DNA of 64,000 nucleotides from Vagococcus salmoninarum (GTDB lineage: Bacteria; Bacillota; Bacilli; Lactobacillales; Vagococcaceae), in contig NZ_NGJU01000011.1 in assembly GCF_003987495.1 (NCBI RefSeq), positions 1 to 64,000 of the forward strand, written 5' to 3'. The translations under genes were made by a program, and so were the position numbers. The notes beneath the pieces were generated by a model. The model made no database searches, was not told where the DNA came from, and worked only from the letters and a program-made list of their open reading frames with translations. This document shows, in pieces, positions 16,552 through 25,263 of this stretch; the stretch's first letter is position 1; each line of letters begins with the position of its first letter.

Positions 16552-17382
16552 TTAGCCCTCCATCCGAACAACGTCTCGTAATAAATTACCTAAGCTATTA
16601 AAGGAATAGACTGTTAAAATCACGAATAAACCTGGTAAAACCGCCATGTACGGCGCATTTTGTAAACTACTTTGGGCATTTTGTAAGAGACTACCCCAAG
16701 AAGCCATCGGTGGTTGAATCCCAACTCCGAGGAAACTTAAAGCCGATTCCGTCATAATCGCTCCGGAAATACTGCCAGTTGCAGCGACAATCAAGGTTGG
16801 CACCACTGCTGGTAAGACGTGGCGACGAATGACTTGGCTGTGCTTTTCGCCAATAAAATTAGCGTAAGTCACATAGTCTCGTTCCTTAACTGATAAGGTT
16901 TCTGCTCGGACGAGACGGGCAATGTTCATCCATGAAAAACAACCGATGACAAAGATAATCGTCACTAAGCCTGGTTTCAACAAGACACTTAAAACGATGA
17001 CTAAGACCATCCAAGGAATTGACGATAAAATATCGACAAAACGCATTAAGACACTATCAATCCAACCTCCAAAGTAGCCTGAAATCAAGCCAACTAAGGT
17101 CCCAATTAAAGTCGAAGCTAACATCGCTAAAATCCCCACGAGTAAGGAAACGCGGCCACCGTAGACGACGCGGATAAAGTAATCTCGACCAATTTCATCC
17201 GTTCCAAAAATATGTTGAAAACTTGGACTAGCAGACATATTACCAACATCCGTTGCATTTGGGTCAATCGGGATTAATGGCGCGAACAAAGCTAAGAGGA
17301 TTAAGAAACTTAAAAAGATAATCGGAATCCAATAACTTGGGGTTTGGCGTAAGACCCGCCGCCAGTGATTTTTCTTAATCAT
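16552..17382 (-). CDS. Peptide/nickel-type ABC transporter permease (OppC/DppC-like)
   Basis: A 276-residue inner-membrane permease with about six segments. It shows the DppC N-terminus (IDPNATDVGN, then HIFGTDEIGRDYFIRVVYGGRVSL) and the EAA loop near VRAETLSVKERDYVTYA, which contacts the ATPases. It ends in LRDVVRMEG, close to the usual LRDALDP pattern. The ATG overlaps the stop of the DppB-like gene by four bases, showing coupled translation. Confidence 0.9.
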   Translation of the reverse strand: MIKKNHWRRVLRQTPSYWIPIIFLSFLILLALFAPLIPIDPNATDVGNMSASPSFQHIFGTDEIGRDYFIRVVYGGRVSLLVGILAMLASTLIGTLVGLISGYFGGWIDSVLMRFVDILSSIPWMVLVIVLSVLLKPGLVTIIFVIGCFSWMNIARLVRAETLSVKERDYVTYANFIGEKHSQVIRRHVLPAVVPTLIVAATGSISGAIMTESALSFLGVGIQPPMASWGSLLQNAQSSLQNAPYMAVLPGLFVILTVYSFNSLGNLLRDVVRMEG

Positions 17383-18338
17383 TTCGTCCCCTCCTGTCCG
17401 ATACGTGGATCAACAATTGTGTATAAAACATCTGATAATAAATTCCCAAGAATAACTAAGGTGGCTGATAATAACATCACTGCCATAATGACGGGATAGT
17501 CTAGTCCTTTAGTTGCTGTCATTAAGAAAGGGCCAATTCCCGGCCAACCAAAAATACTTTCAGTAATAATCGCCCCAGTTACTAACATCGGTAAAGCTAA
17601 ACCAATTTGGGTAACAATTGGCAATAAGACATTTTTACTAATATGATTAGCAAAAATTTCCCGTTTCGTTGCCCCAAAAGAGCGTTGGACCATGACGTAG
17701 TCTTCTGACAACTGTAACATGGTCGAAGAGCGGACGTAACGAGTTAAGTCTGGGAAAAAGGCAACGACTAAAACAAGATAAGGCATGATGAAATGTTGCA
17801 AGAAGTCTGAGAATGAGTCTTCCATGCCAACTGTGTGCATGCCAATAATCGGTAACAGATCGAAGCGGTACCCTAGAAAATAAATCATAATCATCGCAAA
17901 CCAAAATGTTGGCATTGAAATACCAACTGAACAAATACCGTCAATTAATCGGTCAACAAAGCGACCTTTATAGGCACCAGCTACTAATCCTAAGATAATT
18001 GCTAAGAGTAAGGCAGTAATATAGGCTGGTAAAATTAATTTAATCGTATTCGGTATCCGGATTGCTAATTCACTACTAATACTTTGTTGACTGACTAGAG
18101 AGTAGCCTAAGTCACCAGTTAAAATATTTTTTAACCACAAGACGTATTGCACTAAAAAGGGTTGATCTAAGCCGTAACGGGCCCGTAATAAATCAATCGC
18201 TTCTTGGGACATATTCGGTGTGGTAATGGCATCAATGGCGTCATAAGGCGCTAATTGGATTAATGAAAACACAATAAATGAAACCACAAGTAACATCGGA
18301 ATCACTTGTAAGATTCGCTTGGCTATGTATTTAGCCAT
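17379..18338 (-). CDS. Peptide/nickel-type ABC transporter permease (OppB/DppB-like)
   Basis: A 319-residue permease with the family N-terminus (IAKRILQVIPMLLVVSFIVF) and RYGLDQPFLVQYVLWLKNIL, a hallmark of DppB/OppB. About six membrane segments and the loop VRSSTMLQLSEDYVMVQRSFGA carry the EAA motif. It follows the lipoprotein gene after 100 bases that contain a hairpin, so it is probably expressed at a lower level than the binding protein. Confidence 0.9.
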   Translation of the reverse strand: MAKYIAKRILQVIPMLLVVSFIVFSLIQLAPYDAIDAITTPNMSQEAIDLLRARYGLDQPFLVQYVLWLKNILTGDLGYSLVSQQSISSELAIRIPNTIKLILPAYITALLLAIILGLVAGAYKGRFVDRLIDGICSVGISMPTFWFAMIMIYFLGYRFDLLPIIGMHTVGMEDSFSDFLQHFIMPYLVLVVAFFPDLTRYVRSSTMLQLSEDYVMVQRSFGATKREIFANHISKNVLLPIVTQIGLALPMLVTGAIITESIFGWPGIGPFLMTATKGLDYPVIMAVMLLSATLVILGNLLSDVLYTIVDPRIGQEGTK

Positions 18339-18366
18339 ACTAACACATCCTTCTTAAAAGATAGAA

Positions 18367-18405
18367 AAGCTTCACAAATTGCACAAAGGCAGACTTGTGA
18401 AGCTT
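18367..18405 (-). terminator. Hairpin between the binding protein and permease genes
   Basis: A perfect 11-bp stem (AAGCTTCACAA with its complement) and a T-rich tail on the minus strand. It lies inside the operon after the lipoprotein gene, so it probably ends part of the transcripts and stabilises the lipoprotein message. Confidence 0.7.
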
Positions 18406-18438
18406 CGTTTGTTTGTCTTTACCAGTTCATTTGTCGAC

Positions 18439-19995
18439 TTATTTGATTGTAATTTTTGCTAAATCTTCAAAAGTATAGATTGGTACTAACCCAGCATCAG
18501 TTATGTTTTGAACTTGGTTATTCACTGCTAAGACTTTACGACTATCAACAATCGGATAAAAAGCGGCATCTTCAGCAATTTGTGCTTGTAAATCGGCATA
18601 AATGTCTTTACGTTTGGCTTCGTCTAGTTCAACAGCTCCATCAGCAAAGAGTTTATCCGTTGCCTCGCTCTTATATTGGAAGTAATTAGCTGAACCTTCT
18701 GATTGGAATAAGGCTGAATATAAATCTGGATCGTTCCCCATAATATAGCCACCCATAAATAAATCGTATTTCGTTGAACCTGGTTTACGTAACTCAGTAA
18801 ACATGGCAGAGCCGTCACCACCAGCTAACTCAACTGTAATTCCAGCAGCTTGTAATTGTTGTTGAATCAAGGTTGCTTGGACTGTTTGAGCCGGATCGTC
18901 GGAACTAAACCCTAAATTAATTTTCAAGTCTGTTACCCCAGCTTCACTTAGCAACGCTTTTGATTTCTCAACATCAGTCGTATATTTTTCTACCTTGTCA
19001 GAATAAAAAGGATTCGCTGGCGGTAAAATTGAGTAAGCATTGTCGTAATACTTATCTGATAAGTAAGCTGCTTTGTTTAGATCTTCTTTGTTTAAAGCAA
19101 AAAGAATTGCTTGTCGAACTTTGACATCTTTTAATTTATCAGAAGCACTGTTTAAACCTAAGTAACCTACCCGGTTTTCACTGTACTCGTAAGTATCAAT
19201 TTTAGTCTCGTCTAAGTCTTTAATATTATTTGGTAAAACAAATGAGGCATCAATTTCACCTTTTTGTAAGGCGACTTTTGTTGTATCGGCACTCGTAATA
19301 ATTCTTAAAGTAACTTTAGGAACACTAGGTTTGCCACCATAATACGTCTCATTTGCTGAGAATTGTAAATATTCTCCTCGTTTGTAATTATCTAATTTGT
19401 AAGGGCCAGTTCCAACTGGATCAGCTTTTAATTCACTGCCTGAAAAATCAGCTTCGTCTTTATAAATATGCTCAGGTAAAATATACGTTTCTGTGGCAAT
19501 GTTGTTAATTGCTGCGGCACTGACTGAAGGTAACACAAATTTCACCGTTTGGTCATCGACTTTTTCAGCTTTAATCGGTTGGTCATTGACCCACAGACTA
19601 TCTGCCCCACCATTTTCTTTTTTCGCTTTTTGTTCATAAGTGAAAACAACGTCGTCCGCAGTAAAGGCTTCCCCATCGGACCAAGTAATATTATCTTTTA
19701 AATTAACTGTTAATGATAAGCCATCTGCAGCAGGTTCTAAACTTTCGGCTAACTCAAACTTCTGGTTACCGTCGCCTTCGATTCTAATTAATGGTGAGTA
19801 GATCATATTGGCAACTGTTAAGCCCCAACGATCTCCAACATTTAGCGGATTAAGGGACGTTGGATCCCCACTAATACCATAGGTAAAGGTGTCCTTGTCA
19901 GTTTTTTCTGAGGGTGTCGCCTCTTTTTCTGCGCCACAAGCAGCTAACACTAGCCCCGACAACGCAATTAAACTAATAAACCATTTCTTCTCCAT
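18439..19995 (-). CDS. Peptide/nickel-type ABC transporter substrate-binding lipoprotein (family 5)
   Basis: A 518-residue extracellular lipoprotein. A type II signal peptide (MEKKWF..., lipobox LAAC near residue 20) is followed by the family 5 fold: SGDPTSLNPLN, then LTVNLKDNITWSDGEAFTAD, the classic peptide-binding signature. ADPVGTGPYKL and LFALNKEDLNKAAY also fit DppE/OppA. I chose the ATG at 19995 because AAGGAAG precedes it and a signal peptide begins there; the upstream frame to 20049 would put a charged stretch before it. It is the first gene of the operon and binds the ligand outside the membrane. Peptides are likely; the ligand is not certain. Confidence 0.9.
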   Translation of the reverse strand: MEKKWFISLIALSGLVLAACGAEKEATPSEKTDKDTFTYGISGDPTSLNPLNVGDRWGLTVANMIYSPLIRIEGDGNQKFELAESLEPAADGLSLTVNLKDNITWSDGEAFTADDVVFTYEQKAKKENGGADSLWVNDQPIKAEKVDDQTVKFVLPSVSAAAINNIATETYILPEHIYKDEADFSGSELKADPVGTGPYKLDNYKRGEYLQFSANETYYGGKPSVPKVTLRIITSADTTKVALQKGEIDASFVLPNNIKDLDETKIDTYEYSENRVGYLGLNSASDKLKDVKVRQAILFALNKEDLNKAAYLSDKYYDNAYSILPPANPFYSDKVEKYTTDVEKSKALLSEAGVTDLKINLGFSSDDPAQTVQATLIQQQLQAAGITVELAGGDGSAMFTELRKPGSTKYDLFMGGYIMGNDPDLYSALFQSEGSANYFQYKSEATDKLFADGAVELDEAKRKDIYADLQAQIAEDAAFYPIVDSRKVLAVNNQVQNITDAGLVPIYTFEDLAKITIK

Positions 19996-20065
19996 CAAAT
20001 CTTCCTTCTTTCTTAGATGATTAATTGATTTAAAGGATCTTTCAATCATTTTTTTAATAGGCTTA

Positions 20066-20095
20066 AGTATAGCGAAATCAACGGTTATCCGTCAA
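20066..20095 (-). promoter_or_regulatory. Promoter of the peptide-type ABC operon
   Basis: TTGACG, 18 bases, TATACT on the minus strand, about 70 bases before the lipoprotein ATG. Upstream, TTTACTA-N9-TAGTAAA (20111-20133) is a perfect 7-bp inverted repeat that could be a regulator site. Confidence 0.6.
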
Positions 20096-20211
20096 TCAAA
20101 TGGTCCTAGATTTACTAACAAAATACTAGTAAATTTTTATATGCTTAAAAAACCTAGATATAATAGACGTTTCACCTCCCATGTAAGCCTTTTTTATATT
20201 CATAAATAAAA

Positions 20212-20242
20212 AAACTAACTGATTAAATAAATCAGTTAGTTT
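20212..20242 (-). terminator. Terminator of the DUF975-type gene
   Basis: A perfect 13-bp stem (AAACTAACTGATT with its complement), a five-base loop, and a T-rich tail on the minus strand, directly after the stop at 20251. Confidence 0.85.
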
Positions 20243-20250
20243 ACTAAAGG

Positions 20251-21084
20251 TTAAGGGTTATTAGTTATGTAGTTGTCGTAACATTTATCTAAAAACATGA
20301 TTGTTGTCATGCCTTGATAAGGCATTGTATACAAACCGAACATTCCTAAGGAATAAACCGTCAATAAATTCCAAATAGTAAATGAATAAAGTAGAATTAA
20401 ATACTCTAATTTATAACCTTTCATCATTTTTTGACTAAGTTCAATGGCTTCACCAATCATTAAGTCCTCATTTTTTGCTAATAAGTAGTTCGTCATGGCA
20501 TAACCGGCACCTTTGACTACCCCTGGAATGACTAATAACAGGGACCAAAAGAAGGTATATAAAGCAATTAAGACGTTAGCTCTAATGACTCGGCCTTTTT
20601 TCTGATTGATTAAACGATTAAGTAACTTAAGACCACTTAGTTTACGGCCCTCTAAACTTAAAATCGCTGTCCATTGAATCAAACTTTGGCTAACACAGAC
20701 CCCTAATAATAAAACTAAATAAAGAATAATGGCAAAAAACACCCAACCACCTACTGAATCAGCACTATAACCTAAGCTATTATAAAAATTAATTTCGCCA
20801 ACTTTTAAGGTGACACGCCAAAATATCACGAAGGGGATAATAATCATTGCGCCACAGACTAACATGGTCTGTAACCAATTGCCGTAAGTTCCTGACAATT
20901 GTCTTTGGGCGGCTTCTTTGAGTTCCCTACGGCTCATATTTACCCCAGTAACAACTTCTCTAGTCACCACTTCTTCAACTTCTTTAAAACTGTGATCCGA
21001 CTGACTGCCGACTTTTAACCCACAAGTCTCACATCGTTCCATTTCTTTGTTAACTTCTGATCCACAACTCTGACACTTACTCAT
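20251..21084 (-). CDS. Zinc-ribbon, DUF975-type integral membrane protein
   Basis: A 277-residue protein. The N-terminus carries a zinc ribbon (CQSCGSE...CETCG, residues 4-22). A short linker leads to LKEAAQRQLSGTYGNW, the usual opening of DUF975 proteins. About five membrane segments follow, with the family hallmark IPGVVKGAGYAMTNYLLAKNEDLMIGEAIELSQKMMKGYK. Function is unknown; some relatives affect membrane or stress physiology. It has its own promoter region and terminator and no operon partners. Confidence 0.75.
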   Translation of the reverse strand: MSKCQSCGSEVNKEMERCETCGLKVGSQSDHSFKEVEEVVTREVVTGVNMSRRELKEAAQRQLSGTYGNWLQTMLVCGAMIIIPFVIFWRVTLKVGEINFYNSLGYSADSVGGWVFFAIILYLVLLLGVCVSQSLIQWTAILSLEGRKLSGLKLLNRLINQKKGRVIRANVLIALYTFFWSLLLVIPGVVKGAGYAMTNYLLAKNEDLMIGEAIELSQKMMKGYKLEYLILLYSFTIWNLLTVYSLGMFGLYTMPYQGMTTIMFLDKCYDNYITNNP

Positions 21085-21270
21085 TTTTTCTCTCCAATAC
21101 TATTTTGTATTTAAATGTTTTTAAACCATCTTTATTTGAACTTCACAGAACAAAAAAAGACCCTTTTATAGTTTAAGTTAAATTCAATCTTTTTACAACA
21201 GCAACTAATAAATAATCATTATAAACTAATTTAAGTGTCAGTTTTTACATTAACCCCTTAGCTTTGTATA

Positions 21271-21326
21271 AAAAATAGACTAGCACGCCCCAAAATAAGA
21301 GCCTAGTGCTAGTCTAACTATTTTTT
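21271..21326. terminator. Bidirectional terminator after the 29-residue ORF
   Basis: TAGACTAGCAC pairs perfectly with GTGCTAGTCTA, with A/T-runs on both sides. It starts six bases after the small ORF stop on the minus strand. Of the rest of 21085-21554, only the small ORF and its leader carry a signal. Confidence 0.85.
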
Positions 21327-21331
21327 CTTAG

Positions 21332-21421
21332 CTACAGCAATGATAAAATAATCGACAATAAATTATAAAAAATGTTTCTTTTCTGGTTTTTCTTAGCAAA
21401 CCTCTGTAATTTCTTTTCCAT
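21332..21421 (-). CDS. 29-residue cationic-hydrophobic small peptide
   Basis: A small ORF too short for usual gene calling. The first half is strongly basic (MEKKLQRFAKKNQKR) and the second half is a short hydrophobic, Leu/Ile-rich tail ending in SLL. AGGAG stands eight bases before the ATG, and a perfect terminator hairpin follows the TAG by six bases, so it has the layout of a real independent gene. A possible promoter (TTGACT, 18 bases, TATCCT) lies about 80 bases upstream. It could be a membrane-active peptide, a type I toxin or a signalling peptide. I recognise no family, and no antisense RNA is evident. Confidence 0.5.
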   Translation of the reverse strand: MEKKLQRFAKKNQKRNIFYNLLSIILSLL

Positions 21422-21554
21422 ATTGAACACTCCTAACTGTTAAACGGAGCGAACTAGTTAAGTGGTTAAGGAGCTCAAGTGCTCAAGTACTGCTAGTCCT
21501 TACAGGATAAACTAGCTCTTGGGTGTTAGTCAAGTTAATTGGTTAAAAATCCTA

Positions 21555-22856
21555 TTACTCAATAGGCTCCGCAACTACTTTCTTAATTTTCAAACGATTA
21601 ATCATGACTTTATTCATTGAAATAACCTCAATTTTAAGGTCTTGATACTGACACGTAAAGCCAGCAGCGACTTCTTGTTGGTACAAGTCAGTCAAAAAGC
21701 CACCAATCGTAATATTTTCATTATCCTCTGGGAAATCCACGTCAAACAAGTCTTCGATGTCAGATAAATCCGTTGTTCCTGAAACTAAATACTCATCAGG
21801 TCCAATTTCTTCCACACTAGCAACTTCCCGATCTCGTTCGTCTTGAATGTCACCAACAATTTCTTCTAAAATATCTTCAATCGTCACAAGTCCACTAGTG
21901 CCACCGTATTCATCAACTAAAATCGCAAAATGTTTGTGTTCTTTTTGCATCTCTGTCAATAAATGTTTGACTGGAATGGTTTCTAAAAAGCTAATCGGTT
22001 CTTTAATTAGATGATTTAAACTAGCTTTTGGTTTGCTCATGTAAGTTTTAATTAAATCTTGCATCGTCACGTAACCAATGACATCATCTTTCGTTTTTTG
22101 AATAACTGGAAAACGGCTATGACCAGTTGAAATCGCAAAGTTTAGCGCTTCTTCAACGGTACTTGTGGCTGGAATGACTTCCATATCGACTCGGGTCACC
22201 ATAATTTCTTTACCAATTAATTCATCAAAGTCAAAAACATTGTTTAAAAATTCAAATTCGTCTTGGTTAATTTCTCCATGGCGCAAGCTTTCATTAGCGA
22301 TTAATAATAATTCTTCTTGGGAATGGGTTTCTTCCCCTTCACCGAGATAATTCAACCCAAATAATTTACTAATACCATTAGCAGATGAGTTTAACAACCA
22401 AATAAAGGGATAAGTAATTTTATAAAAATAATGTAAGGGAGTGACTACCCCTAAAACAACTTTTTCTGTCATGTTAATACTAAAAGACTTCGGAATTAGT
22501 TCGCCAATCACGACATGAACAAAGGTAATTAATGAAAAGGCGAGAATTAACGAGATAATACCGACAGATTTTTGTGGTAAGGGAAGTGAATCCATTACTG
22601 GGGTAATTAACTGTCTAACCGTGCCTTCCCCTAACCAACCGATTGCTAGTGAGGTTAAAGTGATACCTAGTTGGCAGGCGCTCAAGTATTCGTCTAGTTG
22701 ACTAACAATTTCTAAGGCTAACGTGGCTTTTTTATTGCCATTTTGGGATAAGTTTTCTAATTGACTTCGTCTGATTTTAACTAAACCAAACTCGGCTGCC
22801 ACAAAAAAGGCCGTCAGCAAAATCATTAAAGTTAAAATCAAGAGATTTATAATCAT
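21555..22856 (-). CDS. CNNM/CBS-pair/CorC-HlyC family membrane protein (hemolysin-C-like)
   Basis: A 433-residue integral membrane protein of the CorB/YhdP/YrkA group. An N-terminal CNNM transmembrane domain (about 1-190, with LSACQLGITLTSLAIGWLGE) is followed by a CBS pair (about 205-335, with VMVTRVDMEVIPA and FPVIQKTKDDVIGYVTMQD) and a C-terminal transporter-associated domain (DEYGGTSGLVTIEDILEEIVGDI). The group is linked to magnesium or other cation efflux; the old name hemolysin does not imply toxicity. It is monocistronic on the minus strand. The next gene downstream is the 29-residue ORF. Confidence 0.9.
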   Translation of the reverse strand: MIINLLILTLMILLTAFFVAAEFGLVKIRRSQLENLSQNGNKKATLALEIVSQLDEYLSACQLGITLTSLAIGWLGEGTVRQLITPVMDSLPLPQKSVGIISLILAFSLITFVHVVIGELIPKSFSINMTEKVVLGVVTPLHYFYKITYPFIWLLNSSANGISKLFGLNYLGEGEETHSQEELLLIANESLRHGEINQDEFEFLNNVFDFDELIGKEIMVTRVDMEVIPATSTVEEALNFAISTGHSRFPVIQKTKDDVIGYVTMQDLIKTYMSKPKASLNHLIKEPISFLETIPVKHLLTEMQKEHKHFAILVDEYGGTSGLVTIEDILEEIVGDIQDERDREVASVEEIGPDEYLVSGTTDLSDIEDLFDVDFPEDNENITIGGFLTDLYQQEVAAGFTCQYQDLKIEVISMNKVMINRLKIKKVVAEPIE

Positions 22857-22957
22857 GGTGTTGCTCCTTCTATTTTCTAATTTCTTCCTATATTATCCCA
22901 TAAATTCAGCAACTCACAAGCTTTTTTTGTTTTAGAAGCTTTTTCCAAGACAAAAGA

Positions 22958-22991
22958 AGCTTTTCCTCAGTGGTTAGTCTGAGGAAAAGCT
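22958..22991 (-). terminator. Terminator of the acetoin dehydrogenase operon
   Basis: A perfect 13-bp stem (AGCTTTTCCTCAG with its complement), an eight-base loop and TTCTTTTG after it on the minus strand, 15 bases past the E2 stop. Confidence 0.85.
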
Positions 22992-23005
22992 AAAGTAGAT
23001 TTTAG

Positions 23006-24208
23006 TTAGACAACTAATAAATAAGGATTTTCTAAGTAGAAACAAATTTGCTGCAAGAACTCCCCAGCTGGTGCCCCATCAATCACTTGATGATCAAAGG
23101 TTAAGCTTAATGGCAGTTCTAAACGCTCTTCAATTTCTTTGTCACTGTTGAAGGCTAAACGAGATTGACCGGTACCAACACCTAAAATACCAACTTCTGG
23201 CGTGTTTAAGATTGGCGTAAAGTATTCTATCCCACTTTGGCCTAAATTAGAAATAGTAAAGGTTGAGCCACTTAATAAGTCACTAGCTAAAGTCCCATTT
23301 TTAGCTCCACTAGTGATTTCACTAAAGCCTTGGGCTAAGCTAGTTAAACTTTGTTGATTCGTATTTTTTAAGACTGGTACCATTAACCCCTCAGGGACTG
23401 CTACGGCAACTCCCATATTAACTTCTGACAATTGTTGGTGTTCGCCCTCACCATACCAAGCATTTAACTCTGGGTAATCAACTAAGGCTAAAGTCACAGC
23501 TTTAATCACTAACGTATTCAAGCTAATAGCCCCTTTATCCAGATGTTGACCAGCATTCTTTTTCAAGTCTTTTCTAAAAGTCATTAAAGCAGTAATATCA
23601 GCTTTTTTATGTAAGGTTAGTTGAGCTGCTTGTTGCAGACTGTTGTGCATCCGTTGGGCAATGACCTTCCGCATACCTGTCAGACCGGCACCAGCTTGAC
23701 TTGTCTTAGCCACAGTTTCGACAACTTGTGGGACATGATTGTCAACGTCTCGGCGAGTAATTCGCTGATTGCCACCAGTCCCTTTGATTTCAGACAGTTC
23801 ATAACCTTTTTCATGAGCGATTTTCCGCGCTAAAGGAGTTGCAAAAAGTCGTCCCCCAGCCTTTCTAGTCACTGGTCTGACTGCCTCTATTGCTATAGTT
23901 GGCTCTTGAACTAGTTCTTCTACTTCTGGTTTTTCCGCCACTGTGCCAGTAGTTTCTGGGACTTCTTCCCCAGCTTCACCAATCACGCCAATCGCTGCCT
24001 GACATAAAGCTGTCCCACCAGCCTCGGTAATAATTGCTAATAACGTCCCACTAATTGGCGCCTCCACATCATTTGTTAATTTTTCTGAACTAATTGAGCA
24101 AACAGCTTCCCCTTTTTCAATTGAGTCGCCAATGTTTTTATACCATTGATCAACAGTTCCTTCGGTCATCGTTAAGCCTAAAGTCGGCATAATTAAATTT
24201 TCTGCCAT
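23006..24208 (-). CDS. acoC: Dihydrolipoamide acetyltransferase, E2 of the acetoin dehydrogenase complex
   Basis: A 400-residue E2 protein. One lipoyl domain (about 1-78) carries the lipoyl Lys in ISSEKLTNDVEAP. A linker leads to the peripheral subunit-binding domain (FATPLARKIAHEKGYELSEI, about 120-160) and to the catalytic domain ending in LSLTFDHQVIDGAPAGEFL, the HxxxDG-type active site. It moves the acetyl group from the E1 reaction to CoA. A pyruvate or branched-chain complex is the alternative. Acetoin is favoured by the operon order with a sigma-54 AcoR-type activator and by the SSEK lipoyl site, seen in AcoC. It is the last gene of the operon. Confidence 0.85.
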   Translation of the reverse strand: MAENLIMPTLGLTMTEGTVDQWYKNIGDSIEKGEAVCSISSEKLTNDVEAPISGTLLAIITEAGGTALCQAAIGVIGEAGEEVPETTGTVAEKPEVEELVQEPTIAIEAVRPVTRKAGGRLFATPLARKIAHEKGYELSEIKGTGGNQRITRRDVDNHVPQVVETVAKTSQAGAGLTGMRKVIAQRMHNSLQQAAQLTLHKKADITALMTFRKDLKKNAGQHLDKGAISLNTLVIKAVTLALVDYPELNAWYGEGEHQQLSEVNMGVAVAVPEGLMVPVLKNTNQQSLTSLAQGFSEITSGAKNGTLASDLLSGSTFTISNLGQSGIEYFTPILNTPEVGILGVGTGQSRLAFNSDKEIEERLELPLSLTFDHQVIDGAPAGEFLQQICFYLENPYLLVV

Positions 24209-24226
24209 GAGTTGTCACCGCCTTTC

Positions 24227-25249
24227 CTATTTTAAGTCCTCAATCAATTCTGCTGCTTTGGCTAATACTTTTTCTTTATTTGGTAAGTATAAAGCTTCTA
24301 AGTTTGTCGCAAAGGGAACTGGCGTATTTGGCGAACAAACACATTTGATTGGTCCATCTAAGTAGTCAAAGGCCAGATCTGCCATAACTGAAGAAATATC
24401 AGTGGCAGTATTATTATGAGGATTGGCTTCATCAATAATGATTAAGCGACCAGTTTTTTTAACTGATGCTAAAATTGTTTCCTGATCCCAAGGGGCAACA
24501 GTTATTAAATCAATCACTTCAACTGACACATTAGCTTTACTTAACTCTTCAGCGACTTCTAAAGCGACATAAAGCATTTTCCCAATCGTCACAATTGTTA
24601 AATCAGTGCCTTCTCGTTTAACTTTAGCTTTGCCAATTTCAACGGTGTAATAGTCTTCTGGGACCTCACCTTTCAAGCCGTATAAAGTTTTGTCTTCGGA
24701 AAAAATCACAATGTTATCGTCTTCAATGGCTGATAGCAGTAAGCCTTTGGCATCATAAGGATTCGAAGGTACAACGACTTTAATTGCTGGCACTGAACCG
24801 AAGATGCCGTAATAAGAGCCCGAGTGTTGCGCTGCCGCTGATGCACCAGCCCCATGACAAGTTCGAACAGTCATTGGAATCGAGGCTTTGCCACCAAACA
24901 TGTAGCGCATTTTTGAGCCTTGAGCTAGTAAGGTATCAAAACAGAAACCAATAAAATCATTAAACATTAATTCTGGTACTGGTCTTAACCCTGTAGCTGC
25001 AGCTCCAACTGCGGCTCCCATATAACCCATTTCGGAAATCGGCGTATCAATGACTCGGTCTGTACCATGTTTTTCAACTAAACCTTTAGTCACTCCGAAA
25101 ACGCCGCCCCAGGCCCCTTCCCCTTCTAGGTGATCGACGCCTGTTCCACCAGCAATATCTTCACCGATTAAGAAAACCCGGTCGTCTTTTTCCATTGCCA
25201 TATCTAGTGCTTCATTAATTGATTGCATAAATGTAATTTTTCTAGTCAT
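24227..25249 (-). CDS. acoB: Acetoin dehydrogenase E1 component, beta subunit
   Basis: A 340-residue transketolase-like beta subunit with the family landmarks RKITFMQSINEALDMAM, FLIGEDIAGGTGVDHLEGEGAWGGVFGVTKGL, DTPISEMGYMGAAVGAA and a C-terminal domain with IDEANPHNNTA. With the alpha subunit it forms the thiamine-diphosphate active site that cleaves acetoin. The segment near residue 45 differs from PDH E1-beta in the way acetoin enzymes do (my recollection). It starts 14 bases after the alpha gene, behind AGGAGAG, and is followed by the E2 gene after 18 bases. Confidence 0.85.
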   Translation of the reverse strand: MTRKITFMQSINEALDMAMEKDDRVFLIGEDIAGGTGVDHLEGEGAWGGVFGVTKGLVEKHGTDRVIDTPISEMGYMGAAVGAAATGLRPVPELMFNDFIGFCFDTLLAQGSKMRYMFGGKASIPMTVRTCHGAGASAAAQHSGSYYGIFGSVPAIKVVVPSNPYDAKGLLLSAIEDDNIVIFSEDKTLYGLKGEVPEDYYTVEIGKAKVKREGTDLTIVTIGKMLYVALEVAEELSKANVSVEVIDLITVAPWDQETILASVKKTGRLIIIDEANPHNNTATDISSVMADLAFDYLDGPIKCVCSPNTPVPFATNLEALYLPNKEKVLAKAAELIEDLK

Positions 25250-25263
25250 TTTTCTTCACTCTC

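Noticed and set aside
17647-17934. Minus-strand ORF of 95 residues within the DppB-like gene
   Set aside because: It is in another frame of a conserved permease and has unusual composition for this organism.
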